Below are positions 7,575 to 15,165 of a stretch of DNA of 38,088 nt, piece after piece (positions within the stretch are counted from its first letter, which is position 1; every line of letters starts with the position of its first letter). Below the pieces are notes generated by a model. It worked only from the letters and a program-made list of their open reading frames with translations. It made no database searches and was not told the DNA's origin. Both the position numbers and the translations under genes were made by a program. Origin of the DNA: a virus; IMG/VR virus record IMGVR_UViG_3300024259_001156, positions 1 to 38,088 of that record, one strand, 5' to 3'.

Positions 7575-7756
7575 TAATAAATGCCTCTACTCACAACGCA
7601 AGTTGTACATGGACTCATCCCACTATACCCAAAGAGAAGCGCAAAACCTGTAAGAAGTGTGGGCACGAATTATGGGAGGTCGCTGATGTGCGGTCAGGGT
7701 CAAAAAGATATGCTTGTGTCGTATGTGAGCCAGGATGGAAGTTCAACAGCCTTTAG
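7571..7756 (+). CDS. Small zinc-ribbon protein (61 aa), GTG start
   Basis: It starts at GTG 7571 with GGAGG about 8 bases upstream and overlaps the methyltransferase by 4 bases. The product carries two CxxC knuckles (CKKC and CVVC) about 20 residues apart, the layout of a zinc ribbon. Such small proteins often bind nucleic acid or a protein partner. No closer family is recognised. Confidence 0.6.
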   Translation: MIINASTHNASCTWTHPTIPKEKRKTCKKCGHELWEVADVRSGSKRYACVVCEPGWKFNSL

Positions 7757-7771
7757 AATGGAGATGATAGA

Positions 7772-8548
7772 TTGAGTAATATTACAGCCTATGTCTTGAT
7801 CAGCCACGACGTACCACTGTTAGAATGGTGTATCACCAATGCCCGAGAGAGAGCAGGGGTGGAGCATGATTGGCTTGTGGTTAATTGGATCAATGATCCC
7901 GAAGAAGCCAAGCCGGTAAAGAAGTGGTGTAAAGACAATGGAGTGCGCTATTGTAGTTTTAAGGCAACCGAGGGTGAAGGGACGGAGTGGTTTCTTGAGA
8001 ATTTATATTCGGGATGGAACGAGGGGTATAAAAAGGCAGAATCCAAGTGGGTAGTGCGACTTGGCTCCGATCAGTTCTTTAGCCAAAACTGGCTGGCGGC
8101 ACTGATGAACTGCCGCTCTCGTTGGGGTGATCGTGCTGTCTATCATACGTGGACAGTGGAAAGCCCTATCGCCAAGGGGTCGCGCCATGATGTGAGAGAC
8201 TTTGGCTCTGACTGGCAATCGTTTGATCCTGTTCAGTTCGATCAATACGCCGACCACCTCATCCATAAGTATGGCTCACGGTTGGCTCTTTCTACGCATG
8301 AATGTGGCTTGTGGTATAATCATCCCGCAAGGGGGCAGCAGTTGCGTCCTGATGGCTGCACATGGCTACAGACGAGGGATCTATGGGAGGAGTTCGGCCC
8401 GATGGATGATAAGCTCAATGATGAGAGCGTGACAGGCGATGTGGCGTATATGGATCGTATCTATGACGGAGGAGTGCCGGGATTCTTGGTGCCACCATCA
8501 TCGACCTTCCACCTTGTCAGATCGGAATCGAGGCATCTCCAAGAGTAA
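7772..8548 (+). CDS. Glycosyltransferase family 2-like protein, TTG start
   Basis: The 258-aa frame opens at TTG 7772 with GGAG upstream. It begins ITAYVLISHDVPLLEWCITN, with ESKWVVRLGSDQFF at about 90-103 in the DxD position, then a Trp/Tyr-rich acceptor half. The overall order fits GT-A proteins, although the classic VVDDGS is replaced by VVNWIND, so the match is weaker than for its neighbours. It closes the first run of sugar genes before the HNH gene. The alternative is a nucleotide-diphospho-sugar-fold protein of other activity. Confidence 0.6.
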   Translation: MSNITAYVLISHDVPLLEWCITNARERAGVEHDWLVVNWINDPEEAKPVKKWCKDNGVRYCSFKATEGEGTEWFLENLYSGWNEGYKKAESKWVVRLGSDQFFSQNWLAALMNCRSRWGDRAVYHTWTVESPIAKGSRHDVRDFGSDWQSFDPVQFDQYADHLIHKYGSRLALSTHECGLWYNHPARGQQLRPDGCTWLQTRDLWEEFGPMDDKLNDESVTGDVAYMDRIYDGGVPGFLVPPSSTFHLVRSESRHLQE

Positions 8549-8561
8549 CACTAAATGGTAT

Positions 8562-8589
8562 TTGACATATCTATCATAACTCCTATATT
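8562..8589 (+). promoter_or_regulatory. Rightward sigma70-like promoter (TTGACA-16-TATATT)
   Basis: A perfect TTGACA (8562-8567), a 16-bp spacer and TATATT (8584-8589) lie in the only real gap in this part of the block. They are 38 bases before the ATG of the HNH endonuclease. This suggests the endonuclease and following genes have their own transcript. Confidence 0.65.
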
Positions 8590-8627
8590 TTTAATAGCGA
8601 TTTTCTTTTTTAACCAAGGAGGATATG

Positions 8628-9299
8628 ATGGATGCAGTGGCGTATTGGAATAATGTCGAAAAGCATGACTTCTCACGGTGCTGGGTGTGGAAAAGGTGTA
8701 AGAATAAAAAAGGATATGGCCTTCTTCAATATGACGGGCCAGACGGCATGGAAAGACATCAGAAATCACATAGAATGGCATGGCGTTTGAGTTTTGGCCC
8801 GATTAAAAAAGGTTTACATATATGCCACAAATGCGATAATCCAAGCTGCTGTAATCCATCCCATTTATTCATGGGGACTAATCACGAAAATGTATTAGAT
8901 AAAATGGAAAAGGGGCGTATGCAGCGCGGAGAGAATACTTCCCGTGCAAAGCTAAATCCGACAAAGGTTCGTGAGATAAGAACAAAATACAAGGCCAATG
9001 AGTTTTTGAGTATGGAGACATTAGGTAAGGAGTATGGCGTAACTCCTGGTAGTATTTACAATGTCATTGCCTATATTTCCTGGTCCCATATTGACCCCGA
9101 GGGGATTACAGATGTGCCTCATAAGCCGATTGTTGGAGAGCGCACCGGGAAAAGCAAATTGACCGGAGAAAAGGTGCGCCAAATCAGAGAACTGCATGAT
9201 AACGGAATACCGCAGAATGATCTGGCCGTGAGATTCAAGGTTATTCGCCAAACAATAGCCAATGTCATAAGCAGAAAAACATGGAAACATATTATATGA
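8628..9299 (+). CDS. HNH homing-type endonuclease with two C-terminal HTH repeats
   Basis: ATG 8628 is preferred over 8625 because AAGGAGG then sits five bases upstream. The 223-aa protein has an HNH nuclease core at about 64-85 (HICHKCDNPSCCNPSHLFMGT), with the zinc Cys and the H-N-H residues intact. Its C-terminal half contains two related helix-turn-helix units, each beginning SRAKLNPTKVREIR or GKSKLTGEKVRQIR. This is the usual design of free-standing phage homing endonucleases, which cut an intronless allele and spread with flanking DNA. Its own promoter and strong ribosome site fit a mobile insertion in the sugar block. Confidence 0.9.
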   Translation: MDAVAYWNNVEKHDFSRCWVWKRCKNKKGYGLLQYDGPDGMERHQKSHRMAWRLSFGPIKKGLHICHKCDNPSCCNPSHLFMGTNHENVLDKMEKGRMQRGENTSRAKLNPTKVREIRTKYKANEFLSMETLGKEYGVTPGSIYNVIAYISWSHIDPEGITDVPHKPIVGERTGKSKLTGEKVRQIRELHDNGIPQNDLAVRFKVIRQTIANVISRKTWKHII

Positions 9300-9315
9300 T
9301 TAAGGAGATACAAGA

Positions 9316-9708
9316 ATGAGTGATCAGGTAATCAAATTTGACAGGCCGGAACCGCCTTGGTCTGATTTGATGAATAGTGATCCATGTTGGGATATGGACC
9401 AGTGTGTATATTTTTTCTGGGATAAATTTAATGTAGAGCCAACGCATTTTTATTGTAACCTCCAGACGCTTCGTCTACTCAGAAGCCACCCTGATTATCG
9501 GGATAGATGGATTTATTTAAAAGGGAGACATAAGGAGAAAATTCCGCGATGGCTTGGATTGGATGAGGTTGAACATGTGACGATTGATGATACGCTACCC
9601 GATGGGCGCATAAAATTACGTTATATGAATACGTTTAACGCACCACCGAAATGCGTTGACTCTTATGATAAGACCCCAGTATATGATGTTTATATGGAGG
9701 TATTATGA
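9316..9708 (+). CDS. Hypothetical protein (130 aa)
   Basis: A 130-aa soluble protein rich in Trp, Tyr and Cys (CVYFFWDKFNVEPTHFYCN, RWLGLDEVEHVTIDD). AAGGAG lies about 8 bases before the ATG. No family is recognised. It lies between the HNH endonuclease and the epimerase and overlaps the latter by 4 bases, so it is co-expressed with the epimerase. Confidence 0.65.
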   Translation: MSDQVIKFDRPEPPWSDLMNSDPCWDMDQCVYFFWDKFNVEPTHFYCNLQTLRLLRSHPDYRDRWIYLKGRHKEKIPRWLGLDEVEHVTIDDTLPDGRIKLRYMNTFNAPPKCVDSYDKTPVYDVYMEVL

Positions 9709-10826
9709 GACTACCTTGGGAGAAAGAGCCAATAGGGAACTGTGAATATGCTATTACCAGCGAATGTCCCGATCCACAGTGTGGATGTCATCCCAAGATA
9801 GCTCCCCGCTTGCTCCTATTAGGCGGTGCGGGATTCGTAGGTGCTAATCTGGCCGTCTACTTTGCCGAACGTGGCTATAACGTCATGGCGATGGATAACC
9901 TTGTACGCAGGGGGAGTGAGTTCAACCTGTCCCGCCTGAGAGATGCCGGTGTGGCTTTTAGGCATGGTGATGTCAGATGTGTAGAGGATTGGCCACAGAA
10001 TGATTTTGACGTAGTTTTAGATACGGCTGCCCAACCCTCTGCTATTGATGGATATGATAACCCGCTCTATGATCTCACCAATAATACAACGAGTGTTTTT
10101 AATACGATTGAATACTGCCGCACTCATAGGGCTGGATTGATCTTTTGGGCGACGAATAAAGTTTATCCTGCCTCTGCTATCAATGGGCGCGTCCTTACCT
10201 ACGAGCCTACGCGCATCATGTTGGATAAAGCCATTGATGAATCCTGTCCTCTGGATGGTGGCGATAGGAGCATCTATGGAGCTACGAAGGTAGCGGCGGA
10301 TCTCATCATACAAGAGTATGCAGATGCTTTTGATATACCCGCTGTGGTCAATCGCTTCAGTTGTTTATCTGGTCCTTATCAGTGGGGTAAGACGGAGCAG
10401 GGATGGCTTGCTTTTTGGGTCATAGCGCATAGATTACATATACCCCTTACTTACTTTGGGTATGAAGGTAAACAGGTCAGAGATGCGCTGTTCATGCCTG
10501 ATATTTGTACCCTTATAGAGAAGCAGATTGATGGTATCATCCGCGAAGGGAAAGGCGGTGTGTTCAATGTTGGAGGCGGTTGGGATAATGCTGTGTCGCT
10601 GGTCGAAGCTACTGAGATATGCCGTGAGATGACAGGGACAGGATTACCTATCACCCATGAAAGCATCCCACGGAGGGCTGATTTTGCCTGTTACATAAGT
10701 AATATTGATAAGGTATGCAAGGCGTATAACTGGGAGCCACGGGTGTGTATACGAGAAGGGTTTTATCAGATAGATAAATGGGTATGTGATAATATAGCAA
10801 CCATCGAAGAGGTGATTTCTCTGTGA
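9705..10826 (+). CDS. NAD-dependent epimerase, CDP-paratose 2-epimerase-like
   Basis: The 373-aa extended short-chain dehydrogenase has the Rossmann motif GGAGFVG at 40-46, an acidic strand-2 end (MAMDNL), WATNKVYP at about 148-154, the catalytic Y191-x3-K195 (SIYGATKVAADL), and FSCLSGPYQWG downstream. The STNKVYG-like and YGASKVAADLY-like segments are what I associate with CDP-paratose 2-epimerase (tyvelose epimerase). It carries an unusual N-terminal extension of about 33 residues with four Cys (13, 21, 26, 28), possibly a metal site. It would remodel a nucleotide-activated sugar for the neighbouring glycosyltransferases. The exact substrate is inferred. Confidence 0.85.
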   Translation: MRLPWEKEPIGNCEYAITSECPDPQCGCHPKIAPRLLLLGGAGFVGANLAVYFAERGYNVMAMDNLVRRGSEFNLSRLRDAGVAFRHGDVRCVEDWPQNDFDVVLDTAAQPSAIDGYDNPLYDLTNNTTSVFNTIEYCRTHRAGLIFWATNKVYPASAINGRVLTYEPTRIMLDKAIDESCPLDGGDRSIYGATKVAADLIIQEYADAFDIPAVVNRFSCLSGPYQWGKTEQGWLAFWVIAHRLHIPLTYFGYEGKQVRDALFMPDICTLIEKQIDGIIREGKGGVFNVGGGWDNAVSLVEATEICREMTGTGLPITHESIPRRADFACYISNIDKVCKAYNWEPRVCIREGFYQIDKWVCDNIATIEEVISL

Positions 10827-11116
10827 CTAAATCCGAGAAAGAATATCTTGACAGAGTAGCTCGTATAGGCTGTATTGTCTGTCGCAAGAATGGCTATCAT
10901 AGCCCAGCCACTATCCATCACTTGCGAGAGGGAATGGGAATGGGTATGCGTAACGATTACAAACATGCCATCCCTCTTTGCCCATACCATCATCAAGACG
11001 GCCCTATCGGAGAAGCCATCCATAAGGGTATTAAGTCCTTCGCTAAGAATCACGGGACAGAAAAACAACTATTGGGTCAGGTCATAGCAATGCTGGCCGT
11101 TGAGGAGAGAAAATGA
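10823..11116 (+). CDS. Ref-like RecA-dependent nuclease / HNH protein, GTG start
   Basis: A 97-aa protein from GTG 10823, overlapping the epimerase by 4 bases. It contains RVARIGCIVCRKNG, then ATIHHLREGMGMGMRNDYKH, then AIPLCPYHHQDG and AIHKGIKSFAKNHGTEKQLL. This order matches the small HNH-like 'recombination enhancement, RecA-dependent nuclease' (P1 Ref) family found in many phages. The zinc residues (Cys pair, His-His, CPYHH) are present. Its position inside a sugar gene block is odd for a recombination enzyme and may mark a module border. Confidence 0.75.
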   Translation: MTKSEKEYLDRVARIGCIVCRKNGYHSPATIHHLREGMGMGMRNDYKHAIPLCPYHHQDGPIGEAIHKGIKSFAKNHGTEKQLLGQVIAMLAVEERK

Positions 11117-11805
11117 ATCCACTGGAACCTTACCCACCTGTATCTATTGGGTTATGTATGGCGATGGATGATGAGTGGGTGGCTACTTGTACCAATATGC
11201 AATATGTAGGTAAGTATGCTGAGAAGATAGCAGTAGCACAAACGAATGATGATACCTTTGAACACCTCATAAAGATATGTGGTTCGCTGGACGCTGCCCA
11301 TGTGCGCTTGGCGCTAACAGAGGATAGCTTATGGCGCAAGCCCGTAGCTGACAAGGTGAAGGCCTATCAGACGCTTATAAACATAGCCTCCTCCTGGGAC
11401 GTGGATTTTGTTGTCTTTCTAACTGGGGACACTGTATTGCGTCATATCCACGGTATTTATGCTATCATTGAGCAGATGGCTAATGATGATACAAGGGTTG
11501 GATGTGCTAAGAATTATGGGGCCGAAGTCAACAAGGAAGAATGGACAGAGGAGGAGCTTATAGCGGGTAATGGCGGAGGGAGGATGCAAGATAATACCAT
11601 GTTCGATTTCATGCCGCATCTATTTATAATTAAGAAGAGTGCTATGTCGCTATTTATTCCAATCATAACGAACCCGTGGAGCATTGAACAATGCTTAGGT
11701 AATGCATCCAGTTTATCTCAGACTGTTTTTTCTGAGAAGCCCTTTGATTTTGCTGATGGGGTGATCTACAACGCCAACCAACAGATACAGGTATCAGGGG
11801 TATGA
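11113..11805 (+). CDS. Glycosyltransferase-like protein, paralogue A (230 aa)
   Basis: The protein is clearly paralogous to the one at 15159-15863. Both share a hydrophobic strand followed by TGDT, then E(W)T(R/E)EE, GGR(M/I)QD, DFMP(H/Q)(L/F)FI, and TNPW-x-(I/F)EQCLG, in the same order and spacing. The strand-TGDT element near residue 97 resembles the DxD region of a GT-A fold, so a nucleotide-sugar transferase is plausible but not proven. The last third (from base 11489) lies in an exact 431-bp duplication, and the truncated second copy follows at 12374. It overlaps the next gene by 4 bases. Confidence 0.6.
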   Translation: MNPLEPYPPVSIGLCMAMDDEWVATCTNMQYVGKYAEKIAVAQTNDDTFEHLIKICGSLDAAHVRLALTEDSLWRKPVADKVKAYQTLINIASSWDVDFVVFLTGDTVLRHIHGIYAIIEQMANDDTRVGCAKNYGAEVNKEEWTEEELIAGNGGGRMQDNTMFDFMPHLFIIKKSAMSLFIPIITNPWSIEQCLGNASSLSQTVFSEKPFDFADGVIYNANQQIQVSGV

Positions 11806-11919
11806 AAAAAAAGGGATACACGCCATTCGATCATACTAAGGGGCCATACCCGCTCTCCCATTCTATTGACGGTGAGAAGATGCCGCCCGAGGGCACCAAG
11901 CAGCCTAAGCATGATGGGG
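11489..11919 (+). repeat. 431-bp exact direct repeat, copy 1
   Basis: Bases 11489-11919 recur, apparently without mismatch, at 12374-12804 (offset 885 bases, a multiple of three). The repeat covers the last third of paralogue A plus the first 39 codons of the following gene. Confidence 0.95.
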
Positions 11920-12395
11920 ATTCAGGGATGATTGCAAAAATCAAGAACTGGCTGCTTGAAGATACTGAGAACGCTACCATAGAGGAACAGTTGGCTGCCT
12001 CTGTGGAGGAACACGCCAAGCTGGACGAGGAGCTTGATTCCCAGATCAATTCTGCCCTATATGGCCCCATGCAGACCAAGATTGACGAACTGACGAAGGA
12101 AACCGAAGCCTTGGAGGCACAAAGGGAAGCTGCCATACAAGAGCTTGCTGATATAGCCACTCTCAGAACAGATAAACTTCAATCATTGGCTAAATTGGAA
12201 AATGAACTGGAGCAAGCTCAACAACTCACAGAATTGGCCAAAGAGGATCTCCCCACAGCTATAAAAGTGATGGAGAATGCTCACAGCGCAGTCGTGGTAG
12301 CACTACAGGAGCAGATAAAATCAATACAAAATCCAGAACCACGGTGGGACGCTTACAGTAGCGGGATGCCGACATACAAGGGTTGGATGTGCTAA
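11802..12395 (+). CDS. Chimeric coiled-coil protein (197 aa)
   Basis: Residues 1-39 (MKKKGYTPFDHTKGPYPLSH...) are identical to the N-terminus of the methyltransferase at 12687, because both lie in the 431-bp repeat. From about residue 43 (MIAKIKNWLLEDTENATIEE) the protein is a long heptad-rich helix to about residue 175, with no enzyme motif. The last residues (YKGWMC, stop) are read from the second repeat copy in a different frame, so the native C-terminus was probably lost. An internal ATG at 11930, with GGGGA 7 bases upstream, may be the original start. The gene therefore looks like a recent fusion. Function unknown. Confidence 0.6.
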   Translation: MKKKGYTPFDHTKGPYPLSHSIDGEKMPPEGTKQPKHDGDSGMIAKIKNWLLEDTENATIEEQLAASVEEHAKLDEELDSQINSALYGPMQTKIDELTKETEALEAQREAAIQELADIATLRTDKLQSLAKLENELEQAQQLTELAKEDLPTAIKVMENAHSAVVVALQEQIKSIQNPEPRWDAYSSGMPTYKGWMC

Positions 12396-12690
12396 GAATT
12401 ATGGGGCCGAAGTCAACAAGGAAGAATGGACAGAGGAGGAGCTTATAGCGGGTAATGGCGGAGGGAGGATGCAAGATAATACCATGTTCGATTTCATGCC
12501 GCATCTATTTATAATTAAGAAGAGTGCTATGTCGCTATTTATTCCAATCATAACGAACCCGTGGAGCATTGAACAATGCTTAGGTAATGCATCCAGTTTA
12601 TCTCAGACTGTTTTTTCTGAGAAGCCCTTTGATTTTGCTGATGGGGTGATCTACAACGCCAACCAACAGATACAGGTATCAGGGGTATGA
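12374..12690 (+). pseudogene. Truncated duplicate of paralogue A (C-terminal fragment)
   Basis: This is the second copy of the 3' third of the gene at 11113-11805, in the same phase. It lacks the N-terminal two thirds. The longest remaining open stretch with a start is 12469-12690 (73 aa, MQDNTMFDFMPHLF...). It is probably not a functional enzyme, although the fragment could still be translated and its stop is coupled to the next start (ATGA). Confidence 0.75.
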
Positions 12691-12804
12691 AAAAAAAGGG
12701 ATACACGCCATTCGATCATACTAAGGGGCCATACCCGCTCTCCCATTCTATTGACGGTGAGAAGATGCCGCCCGAGGGCACCAAGCAGCCTAAGCATGAT
12801 GGGG
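12374..12804 (+). repeat. 431-bp exact direct repeat, copy 2
   Basis: Second copy of 11489-11919. The copies are separated by 454 bp of unique sequence (11920-12373) that encodes the coiled-coil region. Recombination between the copies would delete exactly 885 bp and join paralogue A directly to the methyltransferase gene. Confidence 0.95.
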
Positions 12805-13592
12805 GCAACCCTCCCCATATAGCATCCAAGGCTTTCGGTATCTGCAATCCAGCGGGTGAAGATTTTGGACCGCTGATTGATCATCTGGGTGAGGGTTTGT
12901 TTTCTTCCTTCAAGCTGGATTTTAGCAATACGATTCCCTTCTCTACGGGGGGTATTCATCCGCATACGGGATTGCTGTTGTTTGCCTTGGCCCTCAACAT
13001 GCGCCCCGATGTGATCGTAGAGACAGGGACATTCATGGGTTATTCAACCTTCTATCTTGCCAAAGTATGTGAGACATGGCGACAGGGTAAGGTGTATACC
13101 TTTGATCCCGATCAAAATATGATAGCGCCCGAGATTAAAAGAAACCCTTATGTGGAATGTATACCCGCCAGGAGCGATTCGGCCATCTTCAAGAACAAGC
13201 TGGAAGAGTTGGGCGAGATAGACTTTGCTTTTATTGACTCGTGGAAACGCTTGGCCCTTTTTGAGTTTGCTCTGATAGCTGATCATATTGTCGATGGTGG
13301 TATAGTTGTTTTTCACGATACGCAACTATTGAACACGGGACGTGAACTGTGGCAGATTATCAACGGATCATTCCAAGAGTTTGAGTCCATCTTTTTTTCA
13401 GGTATTCCCCATGAAGATAACCCTCATAATTTTCATGGCAATGCCGATCACCGTGGGTTGCTCGTCTTGCGTAAACGCTCTGAGGTATTACCCTTTCTCG
13501 AAGTTGCCGATGCTGGCACTGATGATTTTGGCAGCCGACAGGTGACGCCCAAAATGGAATACTTATCTATTGTTCCAAAGGAGATCGAATGA
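12687..13592 (+). CDS. Class I SAM methyltransferase (methyltransferase-24-like), 301 aa
   Basis: The first 39 residues come from the duplicated segment. The enzyme core follows: VIVETGTFMGYSTFYLA (motif I at about 112-121), VYTFDPD (acidic end of strand 2), FAFIDS at 181-185, and GGIVVFHDT at 204-212. This fits the Methyltransf_24 / cephalosporin-hydroxylase-like group common in surface-polysaccharide loci. It probably methylates a sugar hydroxyl or related acceptor in the cytoplasm. It is coupled to the next gene by ATGA. The Pro- and charge-rich leader (1-45) looks disordered and may serve as a linker or tag. Confidence 0.85.
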   Translation: MKKKGYTPFDHTKGPYPLSHSIDGEKMPPEGTKQPKHDGGNPPHIASKAFGICNPAGEDFGPLIDHLGEGLFSSFKLDFSNTIPFSTGGIHPHTGLLLFALALNMRPDVIVETGTFMGYSTFYLAKVCETWRQGKVYTFDPDQNMIAPEIKRNPYVECIPARSDSAIFKNKLEELGEIDFAFIDSWKRLALFEFALIADHIVDGGIVVFHDTQLLNTGRELWQIINGSFQEFESIFFSGIPHEDNPHNFHGNADHRGLLVLRKRSEVLPFLEVADAGTDDFGSRQVTPKMEYLSIVPKEIE

Positions 13593-14461
13593 AAGGATTC
13601 TCTGGTGGCACGGTTGAGGTGCGTGTGAGAAAGACGGCAGCAGATAAGTCTAAAAACACCCGCCTAGATTATGAGATAACGCGGTTGAATCATATAGGCC
13701 AAAACTACGGGCCACATATTTGCACCCCTACGATTTATCAAGATAGTCGTTTGATAAAGGACGGTGTGTTCTCCTATGAGATGGAATATATCCCTGGGCT
13801 TCGGTTAGAGGATGCGTTGCCTACTATGACGGTGAGTGAGATAGGTAAAACAGCCCAACGCCTTGCCTGTTTTATAATGGCTTGCTCGGATAACCTAGCC
13901 ATCCCGTCTCCACGGGGCATAGTCATAACACCCGAGGAACAGTTTATAAGAGAGAAGTTAGATTCGATAAGTCTTCACATTGATCCCGAGTGGCCCGAAT
14001 CAATAGAATACACCGATGTTGCCAAGTGGGTCGAGGTTGACACTCCTACTAAGAGCACAATGTGTCATGGTGATCTTGCTTTAGATAATATAATAGTAAG
14101 CGGTAATCGGCTTTATCTCATTGATGCCTTATGCCAAGGATTTGATAACTACCACTGGGACATAGCTAAGATACTACAAAGCTGCCTATGCCATTGGCCT
14201 ACGGTGCGCGATAATGATGAGATTTATCCTATGGATGAGTCATTCCCCATCTTAGGTAGCTTGCTGTTACGTGCATTAGACGAGCACTGTGATCATGCAC
14301 GAGTTGTCTTATATCTCGGGACCACTCTGGCGCGTATCATCCCCTATGCACCCACGGAACGACAAAAGAGGATGTTGCTATCCATGTCAACGTTTGTGCT
14401 CAAGGGCTATCTATCCAACTCATTTATCACTCAACCTGTTCCCCTGAGTGAGCCATGCTGA
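13589..14461 (+). CDS. APH/choline-kinase-fold phosphotransferase
   Basis: The 290-aa protein shows the APH kinase pattern: MEYIPGLRLEDAL at about 64-76 (hinge), MCHGDLALDNIIV at 158-170 with the catalytic H160-G-D162 and N167, and LYLIDAL at 175-181 with the metal-binding D179. It should phosphorylate a small alcohol, amine-alcohol or sugar with ATP. It is followed by an overlapping nucleotidyltransferase gene. A kinase beside a nucleotidyltransferase parallels the LicA/LicC pair that makes CDP-choline, so the two may make an activated headgroup. The substrate is inferred only. Confidence 0.8.
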   Translation: MKGFSGGTVEVRVRKTAADKSKNTRLDYEITRLNHIGQNYGPHICTPTIYQDSRLIKDGVFSYEMEYIPGLRLEDALPTMTVSEIGKTAQRLACFIMACSDNLAIPSPRGIVITPEEQFIREKLDSISLHIDPEWPESIEYTDVAKWVEVDTPTKSTMCHGDLALDNIIVSGNRLYLIDALCQGFDNYHWDIAKILQSCLCHWPTVRDNDEIYPMDESFPILGSLLLRALDEHCDHARVVLYLGTTLARIIPYAPTERQKRMLLSMSTFVLKGYLSNSFITQPVPLSEPC

Positions 14462-15165
14462 CGCTTGTTTTGCCTATTGCCGGTAGGGGACAGCGGTTTA
14501 TTGATAAAGGATACGAGATCCCCAAGCCCTTCGTTGATGTGGTGGGACAGCCCATGATACAACGGTGTGTGGATAACCTACCTCAAGCAGATAAAACAGT
14601 CATCATCCATCTCAATGACCATCAGAGATGGATAGACAGGTGGGCCGATTCGTCTTATATTTGCGAGGGCTTGGCCGATGTGACACCCGGAGCGGCATGG
14701 ACCGTCTTAGCGGCACGGCATCATATCGATCCTGAGAGCGAGTTGATCATAGCCGACTGTGACCAGTGGGTCGATTGGTCGCCTGGGCATTTCTTAGACT
14801 ATATCAGGCGACAGCAAGCCGATGGGGCCATGCCTGTTTTTAGGGGACACCGTTCGCACTGGTCCTATGCTCACTTTGATGCAGAGGGGAGGGTCGAATC
14901 AGTCATTGAGAAGGTGCCCGTTACTGCCGATGCTATATCAGGAGTCCGATACTTTGTACGCGCTGAGATGGCGTTCCAGGCTCTTGAGCGGCTTGTGGCA
15001 CAGCCTACCCTTGGCGAGTATCACCTTGGTCCTGTCTATAATGATCTGATCCAGCGAGAGTTTAAGATACTGGCGTATCCTGTGCCGAGGGTCTATTCAA
15101 TGGGAACGCCTGTTGAGTTAGAATACACGCTTAATAGTGGCATATTTCAGGAGGACACATGTTAG
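14455..15165 (+). CDS. Sugar-1-phosphate / alcohol-phosphate nucleotidyltransferase
   Basis: The 236-aa protein begins LTLVLPIAGRGQRFIDKGYE with the GxGxR nucleotide loop at 10-14 and the catalytic Lys in IPKPF (K24). A metal-binding DCD follows at 101-103 (LIIADCDQWV). This is the core NTP-transferase domain without the C-terminal beta-helix of larger pyrophosphorylases, similar in size to LicC-type enzymes. It would couple NTP to a phosphorylated sugar or alcohol made by the kinase just upstream (7-base overlap). Nucleotide and substrate preference cannot be read by eye. Confidence 0.85.
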   Translation: MLTLVLPIAGRGQRFIDKGYEIPKPFVDVVGQPMIQRCVDNLPQADKTVIIHLNDHQRWIDRWADSSYICEGLADVTPGAAWTVLAARHHIDPESELIIADCDQWVDWSPGHFLDYIRRQQADGAMPVFRGHRSHWSYAHFDAEGRVESVIEKVPVTADAISGVRYFVRAEMAFQALERLVAQPTLGEYHLGPVYNDLIQREFKILAYPVPRVYSMGTPVELEYTLNSGIFQEDTC

